Assembly: GCA_003244105.1 (NCBI GenBank)
Contig: QHBK01000003.1
Coordinates: 398,794 to 462,793 of the forward strand
Direction of reading: 5' to 3'
DNA: 64,000 nt
Origin: Candidatus Eremiobacter antarcticus
GTDB taxonomy: Bacteria; Vulcanimicrobiota; Vulcanimicrobiia; Eremiobacterales; Eremiobacteraceae
The notes beneath the pieces are model-generated. The model did no database searches. It worked only from the letters and a program-made list of their open reading frames with translations, and was not told the DNA's origin. Positions 51,611-59,612 of the stretch are shown one piece after another; the stretch's first letter is position 1, and the number at the start of each line of letters is the position of its first letter. A program made the translations under genes and the position numbers.

Positions 51611-52553
51611 CCTTCTCGCAGCCGCCGTGATCCGGCCCGACGTTTCGCGCGACACCTCATTCGAACTGTACGGCGGCGCGGTGCGGCAATACGCGGAAAA
51701 CGTGGCAAACCGAGCGGTGGCGCTCTACCAGGTGGGCAACGTGTCGTTTCCCGGCCTTTCCGATATCGATCTGCTGCTGATCCCCGATGGGAGCCGGTTC
51801 GATAACGCTCAATACTTCTCGGCCTACGAGCGGCTGCGGGCATCGTACCTGAAGGTCTTCTTGCACGAACCGTTTGTGTTGCCCGCAGACATGCTCGACC
51901 TCATAGCGCACACGTCCCACAGCAAACGCGTACTGCTCACTGGGAGAGATATTCTTGGCGACCGCTCGCCCACCGATCGGATGGATGAGCGCTGGTGCAA
52001 GCTGTTTGAGAGCTATTGCAACTACCGGCTCTTCGTCGACAACGTCGCCCGGCATCCGGCGACGTCCGGCAGGCTGTTGGTCGCGGTGGCAAGCTCGATG
52101 CGATATGCGCTGAGCGACCTCGACACGCTCGCCGGGACCGCCTCATCTGCTGCCTATAGCTCTTCAGTCGACGACCTTCGCCGGCGCATCTTGACCGAGA
52201 ACGACAGCGCTCCGCTGTTGCAGGCTGTGTGGGTCGTGTTTCTCGAAGCAGTACGATTGATCGAATCGACGGTCTGCGGCATGCTTTCCTTGGAGAGCAA
52301 CGGCCTGGTGACATTCGCGCGGGCCTTTCTCGCCGGCAATCGGGCTCTGCCAGGCGTCGACGCGGATTTCATCAGAGAACGCAGGCGAAGCATCGATGCG
52401 TACTATGCCGCATTGCGGCGCTTGCGGCTTCCGTTCGGTTCACTGTTCTACGCCGCTGCGTACGACAACGCGGCGCTGCGCTATAGTCAACCCTTCATCG
52501 TCAAGCTTGTTTGCAAGTCGTATTACCGGATACGTCAGGCAACGTCTGCATAG
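51600..52553 (+). CDS. nucleotidyltransferase-fold protein of unknown role
   Basis: A 317-residue protein whose ATG 51600 overlaps the flippase stop. Residues about 40-60 read VGNVSFPGLSDIDLLLIPDG, matching the polymerase-beta-type nucleotidyltransferase motif (Gly-Ser-like turn followed by D-x-D). The rest is mostly helical, including WCKLFESYCNYRLF and a long C-terminal helical bundle. It could transfer a nucleotide or phosphoglycosyl-type group, or be an inactive binding protein. Its translational coupling with a flippase is unusual; the function is unknown. Confidence 0.65.
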   Translation: MPSDLLAAAVIRPDVSRDTSFELYGGAVRQYAENVANRAVALYQVGNVSFPGLSDIDLLLIPDGSRFDNAQYFSAYERLRASYLKVFLHEPFVLPADMLDLIAHTSHSKRVLLTGRDILGDRSPTDRMDERWCKLFESYCNYRLFVDNVARHPATSGRLLVAVASSMRYALSDLDTLAGTASSAAYSSSVDDLRRRILTENDSAPLLQAVWVVFLEAVRLIESTVCGMLSLESNGLVTFARAFLAGNRALPGVDADFIRERRRSIDAYYAALRRLRLPFGSLFYAAAYDNAALRYSQPFIVKLVCKSYYRIRQATSA

Positions 52554-52593
52554 GTGCCTGTCGCTCGGACGAGGCGCCCGAACGAATCCGGAT

Positions 52594-53895
52594 TCATGGA
52601 CGCCCGCGAGCCGGCGCGGCCATAGCCCTGACCGCATGGGAGAGGCTGGCGAGATCGGATTTGCCTACCACCCAGATCCGCGCCGGTCTCAAACCGGTTG
52701 TGCGGCAGAAGTACCACGTCATGAACACTGCGGCAAAGAGATACGTGGCGGTGGATGCCAACGCGGCGCCCGACATCCCGATGGAGGGCACCAGCCACAA
52801 CGAGAGTCCGACCTGCAGAGCGATCATCGCGGCGTTCAGGTATAGCATCACGAGTGGCCGGCCCCGCTGGAATGCAAAAAACGCGGAGAACGTGCCGGCG
52901 GAAGCGTAGATGACCACCCCCAGCAAGAGAATCCGCAGCGGTGTTCCCGCCGGCTGAAATCTGGGCCCGTAGACGATGGGGATGAGCAGCGGACCCAGCA
53001 CAGCCGCGATGGCCGCGGCCACCGCGATGACAAACGTGCTCATGCGGATCGCTTTGGCCGTCAGCTCGGCTGAGGACCGCAGGTCGAACGCGCCGATGTC
53101 GTGCGCGGATGCGGTATTGACGGCGCGTGAGATCATGAACAGCACTTCGCCGCCCGCGACAGCCACCGAATAGATGCCGAAGCCTGAGGCGCCGAGAAAC
53201 GCGATGAGCACCAGCGAGTCGATGCGATAGTTGAAAAATCCCAGCAAGCCGTCGAGCGCGGTGCGCGACCCAAAGCGGACGAGAGATCTCACGTCGTCCC
53301 AAAAACCATCGGTCGGTGCGCCCCGTGAGATGTACACAGCGTGCCCGACCACGACGAATGCCGCGATATAGAGGCAAACAGCCCAGGCGACGATAGCGCC
53401 TTGAACTCCTCGATGGAACACGACGACGGTCGTCACGACCGCCAGAAGAACGCCGAGCGTCAGAGCAAATCCTTGATAGTTGAGGCTTCTCAGCTGATCG
53501 ATGCCCATATAGAAAAAGCCGCGCCAGGAGAGCACGATCGCCGCGGGGATCACAGCGGCGGCCACGAGCAAGGTCGTGCTGCTGCCATAATGCAGTCCCC
53601 AGATCCATAAAAAAAGCCACCCGAGCGCGGTGACGCCGATGAGAAGGAATCCCAAGGGCCGGGCAAGCTCGCCGATGCTGCGCTTTTGGTTCGTCAACAT
53701 ATAGAGGATTGCCGCGCCGCCGCCCGCGGTCACCGCCGTGATCCCGTTCTGCAAGACCTGAATGCCCGAGAACACACCCTTCCCGTACGGCCCTATGGTC
53801 TTTGCGAGAACGATGCCCGTGATGATCCCGAGCGCGCTGTTGAGCGCTGAGAAGATCAGCGTGCGGATCGAGTTTTGGCCTACGGTGGACTTCAC
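52594..53895 (-). CDS. oligosaccharide flippase, Wzx-like (second copy)
   Basis: A 433-residue polytopic protein paralogous to the first flippase: SALNSALGIITGIVLAKTIGPYGKGVFSGIQVLQ aligns position by position with the first copy's N terminus. The hydrophobic profile and C terminus (ASTATYLFAAVFMTWYFCRTTGL versus ASTAAYLVATLGQTWYFCKV) also correspond. Two flippases in one locus suggest either two repeat units or specialised substrates. It converges on the nucleotidyltransferase gene. Confidence 0.9.
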   Translation of the reverse strand: MKSTVGQNSIRTLIFSALNSALGIITGIVLAKTIGPYGKGVFSGIQVLQNGITAVTAGGGAAILYMLTNQKRSIGELARPLGFLLIGVTALGWLFLWIWGLHYGSSTTLLVAAAVIPAAIVLSWRGFFYMGIDQLRSLNYQGFALTLGVLLAVVTTVVVFHRGVQGAIVAWAVCLYIAAFVVVGHAVYISRGAPTDGFWDDVRSLVRFGSRTALDGLLGFFNYRIDSLVLIAFLGASGFGIYSVAVAGGEVLFMISRAVNTASAHDIGAFDLRSSAELTAKAIRMSTFVIAVAAAIAAVLGPLLIPIVYGPRFQPAGTPLRILLLGVVIYASAGTFSAFFAFQRGRPLVMLYLNAAMIALQVGLSLWLVPSIGMSGAALASTATYLFAAVFMTWYFCRTTGLRPARIWVVGKSDLASLSHAVRAMAAPARGRP

Positions 53896-54011
53896 GGCCG
53901 CACAAGCGCGAAAGCGAGCGGAGCTGCAGTGGTCGGTGTCACGTTCCGGCCGCCGACAGCGCTTTGGATGACTCGGCGCATATGAACGCCTGACGCTTAC
54001 CCATATGATGG

Positions 54012-55430
54012 TTGCATACGTGCACCAATCTCATTGACGTCGGGGTTTTTGTTTTGAGCTTCCGCGGACACCATTTGCGCGTCGCCTTCTGCAGCGCGAT
54101 ACTGTTCGCGAGCGCTTGCGTTCTTTTTGACGGCTGCGCGGGCGGCTCCTCAGGAAGCTTGATGGCGCCGCCGGCGGTGACGACCCAAGCCCCGACGGGC
54201 CAGCCCACTGCGGCCGGCACTGCGGTGCCGTCCCAGCCGCCACTGACAAGCCCGACACCTGGGTCGACTCATCCATCCCCAACTCCCGCGCCCACGCACG
54301 TCACCACACCGACTCCGAGACCGACTGCATCGGCGGCCTCAACTCCGACACCTGGCATGACGCCTGGTCTGTTGATCGCCAGCCCAACCGCCCTGAATTT
54401 CGCCAGCCTATCAGCGACAAGCTCTTTCAGCGCGAAAGAGTCCTTCTATCTCCAGTCCATCACACAAGACGCGAGCACGAGCTGCGGCAATATCGTCTCC
54501 ATGAGCCCATCCTCCAGCACTGGCCCAAACGCGGTCTTCAGCGTCACCGCAAAAGCAGCCGGGTCATGCACAGTGACCGCACGCGACAATCATGGTGGTT
54601 GGGCAGCGCTCATCATTCATGTGACCGCGCCGAGCCCCACACCGACGGCGACCGCGCCTACGGCGACGCCGACACCCGTGGCCACACGCACGCCCGCACC
54701 AACGCCCGCTCCCACGGCAACGCCCGCTCCCACCGCGACGCCGGCGGCAGGCGGAGGCCCGATCAACCTCATCATCATGGAGAATCATTCGCCCAGCGAG
54801 CTCATCGGCAATTCCAGTGCGCCGTTCATCAACGGGCTCTTGAGCAAAGGCGAGTATTTCTCGAATGCGCATGGCGTGGCTCATCCAAGTGAACCCAACT
54901 ATCTTGCTTTGTTTTCGGGCTCGACCCAAGGCGTGACAGACGACGGCTGCTCGTACAGCTTTTCGGGATCAAACCTCTCTTCGCAGTTGAAGGCCAAAGG
55001 TTTGACCTTCGGCGGCTACGCGGAATCTGCGCCTGCAGATCTGCGCACGTGTACAAGCGGTGAGTACGCGCAAAAGCACGTTCCTTGGGCGTATTTCACA
55101 CCCCTCACCGCGTCGACCACCGTCACCGGCGACGTGAACTTCATCGTGCCGAACCTGATCTCGGATATGCACGACGGCACGATCGCGCAAGGCGATTCGT
55201 GGCTTGCAAGTCACTGGCCCGCGTCGGGTATAACGATCGTGGTCTGGGATGAGGCCGAACATGCCGAGTATGCGCCGAATGATGTCGTCCTGATCTTCGT
55301 GGGTCCGGGCGTGCCCGTCAGACAAAACGCGACCAACGTGAATCATTACAGCATTTTGAAGTGGATTGAAAATGCTAAGGGACTTTCTTGCCTGGGCAAT
55401 GCCTGTGCCGCGACCAGCATTGCGTTGTGA
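54012..55430 (+). CDS. exported phosphoesterase-family protein with Pro/Thr linkers
   Basis: A protein of up to 472 residues. The signal ends at a lipobox-like FDGC; a Thr/Pro linker, a beta-rich domain of about 100 residues (SPTALNFASLSATSSFSAKESF ... SCTVTARDNHGG, similar to bacterial Ig-like modules) and a second Thr/Pro linker follow. The C-terminal 220 residues match the phospholipase-C/AcpA phosphoesterase family: LIIMENHSPSELIGN, AHPSEPNYLALFSGSTQGVTDDGC, VVWDEAEHAE, and NHYSILKWIE. It probably cleaves phosphate esters outside the cell. TTG 54012 is the longest start; TTG 54054 also gives a good signal peptide. Confidence 0.75.
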   Translation: MHTCTNLIDVGVFVLSFRGHHLRVAFCSAILFASACVLFDGCAGGSSGSLMAPPAVTTQAPTGQPTAAGTAVPSQPPLTSPTPGSTHPSPTPAPTHVTTPTPRPTASAASTPTPGMTPGLLIASPTALNFASLSATSSFSAKESFYLQSITQDASTSCGNIVSMSPSSSTGPNAVFSVTAKAAGSCTVTARDNHGGWAALIIHVTAPSPTPTATAPTATPTPVATRTPAPTPAPTATPAPTATPAAGGGPINLIIMENHSPSELIGNSSAPFINGLLSKGEYFSNAHGVAHPSEPNYLALFSGSTQGVTDDGCSYSFSGSNLSSQLKAKGLTFGGYAESAPADLRTCTSGEYAQKHVPWAYFTPLTASTTVTGDVNFIVPNLISDMHDGTIAQGDSWLASHWPASGITIVVWDEAEHAEYAPNDVVLIFVGPGVPVRQNATNVNHYSILKWIENAKGLSCLGNACAATSIAL

Positions 55431-55446
55431 TCTCTCGGTTCGGCCT

Positions 55447-56745
55447 TCACTGAAAGGCTATGGTTGCGCTCAGCGGTGCAAGCGTTGAGGGCGGACTCGG
55501 ACCGCTCGGGGCCGCCTGTCCGCCGTCGATGATGCCCCCTCCGGACAAGACAAGCGTCCGTTTGTACTTGCCCGCGTAGGGAAAGTCGTGAGCCCGGTAG
55601 CGATCGGGGTTGACGACGACCGCGCACGCCCCCAGGAAAGCACCACTCAGGTAACAGCGACTGTATTCTCTGGCATAAACGCCGGCGGACGTCTTCAGCT
55701 CGGATATCGCAGTGATGCTCGAAGGGGTCGGTCCCATCACGACAAGTTTGCTCTCCGGCTGCACGTGAAAGCGTGAGGGTGTGTCGTACAGCTCCCAGAG
55801 CACGCTTGACGGCAGCGAATACGCGAGCAAGAACGAGGCGTAGACATATAATCGCCCATCAAGCGCCGCCGATGCATCGGAGCTGTCGCGGCCCAAACAG
55901 AAGAAAAGCTTGTGTTGCCGCCCCATCTCAAGCTCGATATTCTCGGTTTTCTCCCATGCCTGATCGTAGGTCTTCGGGACCTTGGAAGAGTCGGCGTAGC
56001 AGCCTTCCTCCATCCCCCCTATCACATTGCGCACATCGTTGAGCTTCATCTGGCTCTCGAGGTGCAATCCGTTATAGACCACGGGCAGCCCGAAGGACTC
56101 AATCTCTGCCTTTGTGGCCGACAGCCAGGCTGATGGCGAGTAGTTGCACGGCACGCCCGTCGCGTAGTCGATGTCATTCGCATCATCATCGAAGATGGCG
56201 TCCCAATGCGCCCCTGCGCTCCGGGTCGCCACATGCCGCCTCCAGATATCGCGCAGGGCGCCGGAGCTGGGATCCGTCAGGTACTGGTTTTCGTACGCCG
56301 TCGACGTGATGCGGGATCCGCTGCATGTATGCGCGTACGCCGACTCGTCGTTTGTGAACATGGGGTCGCGAGGCTGTTGGCGGTTAGGGTCGGTGTAGAG
56401 CATGGTCTTGATCCCGGCGGCCACAACCGAACGGTTGACCTGCCAAGTCGTCGACGCCCACGAAAGCCATGGGCCGAGCACGTCCGGAGAAACCTTCGTT
56501 GCATTCTTCGTGGCGACGTAGTCGGCGGTCAGGACGTGGCGCGGCGCTTTGCTGTTATCGGCGGGAAGCGCAGCGAGCGCCACGGCCGTGGGTGGAGGTA
56601 TGAGAGTGGGATCCGGAGCTGCGGCCTTCAGCCTCGTGAGACCCCACAGGGCCATGGCCGCGACAGCGGTCAGCACTGCTGCCGCCAGCCACCAGCTGCT
56701 CGCCGGTTTCACTGCTGCATAAGGACGTGAAAAATAGTGTTCCAT
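55447..56745 (-). CDS. membrane-anchored putative TIM-barrel glycosidase, paralog 4
   Basis: A 432-residue protein. Residues about 18-40 (SWWLAAAVLTAVAAMALWGL) form an N-terminal anchor in place of the lipoprotein signal of its paralogs, and there is no LamG domain or long linker. The shared domain follows from about residue 67: VLTADYVATKNATKVSPDVLGPW, AGIKTMLYTDPNR, WDAIFDDDAND (181-191; Glu of the other copies is Asp186), GGMEEGCYADS, PKTYDQAWEKTENIELEM, and NPDRYRAHDFPYAGKY. An AAGG site precedes ATG 56745. It ends next to the phosphoesterase gene in convergent orientation. Confidence 0.68.
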   Translation of the reverse strand: MEHYFSRPYAAVKPASSWWLAAAVLTAVAAMALWGLTRLKAAAPDPTLIPPPTAVALAALPADNSKAPRHVLTADYVATKNATKVSPDVLGPWLSWASTTWQVNRSVVAAGIKTMLYTDPNRQQPRDPMFTNDESAYAHTCSGSRITSTAYENQYLTDPSSGALRDIWRRHVATRSAGAHWDAIFDDDANDIDYATGVPCNYSPSAWLSATKAEIESFGLPVVYNGLHLESQMKLNDVRNVIGGMEEGCYADSSKVPKTYDQAWEKTENIELEMGRQHKLFFCLGRDSSDASAALDGRLYVYASFLLAYSLPSSVLWELYDTPSRFHVQPESKLVVMGPTPSSITAISELKTSAGVYAREYSRCYLSGAFLGACAVVVNPDRYRAHDFPYAGKYKRTLVLSGGGIIDGGQAAPSGPSPPSTLAPLSATIAFQ

Positions 56746-56941
56746 GGCGCGGTCGCCTTCCGTCTCGCACTCGCAAGACCCGATGCGAGCACGTATTTCA
56801 TGGATACAACGCTCCGAGACGCCAGAATGTCGCCGGCGCCCCGCGCTGGCCGCTTGCTTGCCTTTCGCGTGCGGAACTTATGACAGGGACACTGCGTTTC
56901 GCCTCAGGGCATACAACGGGGAAGAGATGGTGGTGTGACTC
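56746..56941. other. divergent intergenic region
   Basis: 196 bases between two divergent exported-protein genes, presumably with both promoters. A three-codon open frame (ATG GTG GTG TGA at 56926-56937) with a GGGGAAGAG ribosome-binding sequence lies just before ATG 56942. No operator or -10/-35 pair can be defended. Confidence 0.35.
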
Positions 56942-57964
56942 ATGCACAGCAAGCCGGCTCCTACATTTATGGTCGTCATCTGCGCTTTGGTTTTGAGCGC
57001 CCTATGCGCCGGATCTGTGACGCACGCGGCGCCTGCCGCAAACACGGACCTTGACCGGGAAATGACGGTCGCGAGAGGCTGTTCCTCGACGGCCTACATC
57101 GTCGGATCCCTCCAAGAAGTGCAAGCGGATCGCTTGCTGATCAAATTGGTTAACAGATCCAGCTGGCATCGCCTGCTCATCGCCCGAGCGCAAGTGCACC
57201 GCAACGGCGCGCGCCTCAGCGAGGGCGCGATCGTTCGCGCGCGCGGCTGCTTCGTGGAAGATAGGGCGACCCACACCGATTTTCGCGCTATTGAGCTGAC
57301 CGTGTATCCGGACCTGGAGGACTACCGGAACGCTCAACGCGCCGCGGGGAGCCCGGACGAAACGGCAAACAGGGTCACTGCGGCGCAGCCCCGGCCCAAC
57401 ACCCCGCACGTGGTTGCTCCCCACGCCGCGTCAGCCGTATCGGGTGTGTGCGGAGGCTATCGCTGGCCGGTGAAGATCGCCGCCGATGCGGGGGCGGCCA
57501 ATATCAACAACTCGCCGCAGGATACGACCGTATCGCAACTCGACGCGATGCGCCCATCCGCGGTACTGCCGTCGGCCGCGCGCGTGCCCGCCGAGACGGC
57601 TGTTTACCGGCTGTCCAACGTGACGCTCACGTCGATGTATGTCGAGCATGACAGAGACTATCATCTGATCGTCAAGGATTCTTCAGGGGCGTCCACGACG
57701 CTCGAAAGCCCTGATGCGTCCTGCGCCCGAGCGAGCGCCTTTGCAAATCAAATCGCGGCGGTCCGCAACTACTTGAGCTCGCACTTTGCCGTCAGCGGCA
57801 CGATCCATCCGAATGTTCCGCTCAGCGCCACCGGCATAGCGTTTTTCGATCCTGGCGGGAGCGGCGGCCTAGAACTGCATCCGCTGCTTTCCGTGTGCGT
57901 AGGTCAAGACTGCTCGCCCTCGGCCCAGACAGGCACGTTAGAGCGAGCCGGTCGCAGGCGCTGA
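56942..57964 (+). CDS. exported two-domain protein with repeated DYH-type domain
   Basis: A 340-residue secreted protein: signal peptide ending THA/APAANT, an N-terminal domain of about 100 residues (GCSSTAYIVGSLQEVQADRLLIKLVNRSS ... RARGCFVED) resembling a small OB/beta-barrel, a linker, and a C-terminal domain from CGGYRWPVKIAADAGAANIN to LELHPLLSVCVG. That second domain recurs twice in the gene starting at 61903; shared words are TTVSQL, YRLSNVTL, DRDYHLIVKDSSG, and GLELHP. Relatives of this domain are found in many exported bacterial proteins, without a known function. A terminator follows. Confidence 0.7.
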   Translation: MHSKPAPTFMVVICALVLSALCAGSVTHAAPAANTDLDREMTVARGCSSTAYIVGSLQEVQADRLLIKLVNRSSWHRLLIARAQVHRNGARLSEGAIVRARGCFVEDRATHTDFRAIELTVYPDLEDYRNAQRAAGSPDETANRVTAAQPRPNTPHVVAPHAASAVSGVCGGYRWPVKIAADAGAANINNSPQDTTVSQLDAMRPSAVLPSAARVPAETAVYRLSNVTLTSMYVEHDRDYHLIVKDSSGASTTLESPDASCARASAFANQIAAVRNYLSSHFAVSGTIHPNVPLSATGIAFFDPGGSGGLELHPLLSVCVGQDCSPSAQTGTLERAGRRR

Positions 57965-57980
57965 TCGTCGCGGGTTTCGG

Positions 57981-58014
57981 GCACGGCTGCCATGAGGCAG
58001 CCGTGCTTTCGTTT
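57981..58014 (+). terminator. rho-independent terminator
   Basis: GCACGGCTGCC (57981-57991) pairs perfectly with GGCAGCCGTGC (57996-58006) around an ATGA loop, followed by TTTCGTTT. It ends the transcript of the exported two-domain gene. Confidence 0.85.
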
Positions 58015-58079
58015 GGTGTGAGGACGGCCGTTCATTAAGCGAACCTGCGCGCTAACCGATATTTCAAAAGAATGGGATT

Positions 58080-59612
58080 TTGGCTCGGCCGTTGATGGTG
58101 CGCATGATTCTGCCCCTGATCATCGTCCTTCACCTCGTCATAGCATCGCTGTTAGCGCTCAAACTTAATCTGTGGGTCGACGAGGCGTACTCGTTGCACA
58201 CAACCGGCGCGGGCCTCCGCTATGCGGTCCTGCAAGCGCTGCACTTTGAAAATCAGCCCCCCTTGTACTTCTTGCTGCTGTGGGCATGGCGGCAAGTCAA
58301 CTCGTCGCTTTTTTTCGCGCGCCTGTTTTCGATAGGCTGCTCGTTTCTCACGCTGCTCTGCGTCGCGCGCTGGTCACGACATCGTTTCCCCAACCTGCAC
58401 CCCGCGCTGCCGGTTGCCGCCGTGGCCTTGAACCCTCTGACCGTGGGCGCCGCGGTTGATGCCCGGTCATACGGCCTAGTCTTATTGCTGTCCGCGTCGT
58501 TGCTGGCGGCTTTTTACGGCGGTTTCTGGGCGCTTGGTACGGACAAGAAGGCACGGGTCGCCTTTACCGTGCTGGCAGCCGCGGCTCTTTACACCCAATA
58601 CTATCTGGCCTTCCTTCTGGTCGCGTTTGGCGCCCTGATCTTCTTGAACCGGCGAACGCAGCTGCCTCATTACCTTGCAAGCGTTGCGATAGCGCTGGCA
58701 GCGTTCGTGCCGATGATCTTCGTTTTGATGCATCAGCTTCGAGTCGCTTCGGCGAGCACATTCGCACCGGCATCCGCGTACGACAACGCGTGGCAAGTGG
58801 CAAGCGTGTTCCTGCGATTTGTATTTCCCGTCCCTGCCTTGCCGCATGCAGCGACCGTGGTCCTGTGGTGCGCGCTGCTAGCACTGGTCGGCCTGTGCGT
58901 GCTTGCGCTTCGACGCCATGGCAGCGCGGATCGCTTCGACCTCACGGCGATCACCGTGCTGGCGGGAGTGCTGATCTTGACGGCACTGACCATTTTCAAC
59001 CAACAGATCACCGCCCGTTATGCCGCCGGTTTGTTTGTGGTCACCGTCCTGGCGGCGTACGCCTGGTTGTATGATAAGGACCGCGAACGACAGCCGGCGG
59101 CAGCCGCCCTGACGGCAATCGCGGCGTTGCTGAGCATCGTCTCGTTGATCCAGATCTACCAACCGATGGCCAAGACGGGCGACTGGCAACGCGTGGCCGC
59201 CTACATCATGCAAAACGAGAAGGCCGGCGAGCCGATCATGATATTTGAAGCGAACGAAGCGTTGCCCTTAGCCCACTACTATGGAGGTCTCAACGTCGTG
59301 GTGCCGGTTCCGAGCGCTCTGCGGTTCGACACGTACGACGTGCGGCGAAATGTCATCGGCAGTGAAGCTGACATTGGCAAAGCATTGGGGGAACGGAACG
59401 CTTCGGCCGCGCAGGCATGGCTTGTGACCACCGACTACTGCAAGTGGTTGACGATCGACTTTCACTGCGACCTCCTCGACCGGTTCGTCGCCCGTCACTA
59501 TGTGGTGAAGAGCCGGCGCACGTTCTTTCATTCCACCGTTCGTCTTTTGGGGCGGCGTGGTGCGGCGCCACTGACGGACACGCAGCGCGGGGAGTTCGCA
59601 CCGCGTGGGTAG
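58080..59612 (+). CDS. GT39-type (ArnT/PMT-like) membrane glycosyltransferase, copy 1
   Basis: A 510-residue GT-C enzyme with about ten membrane helices. The first periplasmic loop has LWVDEAYSLHTT, with the Asp-Glu pair of the GT39 catalytic motif, and FENQPPLYFLLLWAW follows as in ArnT-type transferases. It uses a polyprenyl-phosphate sugar to glycosylate protein, lipid or polymer on the outer face. The last 130 residues form a soluble domain (MIFEANEALPLAHYYGGLN). TTG 58080 is the longest start; ATG 58095 is equally plausible. It overlaps its paralog by eight bases. Confidence 0.8.
   Translation: MARPLMVRMILPLIIVLHLVIASLLALKLNLWVDEAYSLHTTGAGLRYAVLQALHFENQPPLYFLLLWAWRQVNSSLFFARLFSIGCSFLTLLCVARWSRHRFPNLHPALPVAAVALNPLTVGAAVDARSYGLVLLLSASLLAAFYGGFWALGTDKKARVAFTVLAAAALYTQYYLAFLLVAFGALIFLNRRTQLPHYLASVAIALAAFVPMIFVLMHQLRVASASTFAPASAYDNAWQVASVFLRFVFPVPALPHAATVVLWCALLALVGLCVLALRRHGSADRFDLTAITVLAGVLILTALTIFNQQITARYAAGLFVVTVLAAYAWLYDKDRERQPAAAALTAIAALLSIVSLIQIYQPMAKTGDWQRVAAYIMQNEKAGEPIMIFEANEALPLAHYYGGLNVVVPVPSALRFDTYDVRRNVIGSEADIGKALGERNASAAQAWLVTTDYCKWLTIDFHCDLLDRFVARHYVVKSRRTFFHSTVRLLGRRGAAPLTDTQRGEFAPRG

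Noticed and set aside
52535..53905. 456-codon minus-strand frame overlapping the second flippase
   Set aside because: It is a shifted frame of the flippase gene with Arg-rich, non-hydrophobic translation; the 52594-53895 frame has the membrane protein.
20385..56745. Phage or integrative element carrying the EPS locus
   Set aside because: No integrase, transposase, tRNA-borne attachment site or direct-repeat ends were seen, and base composition looks similar to the flanks.
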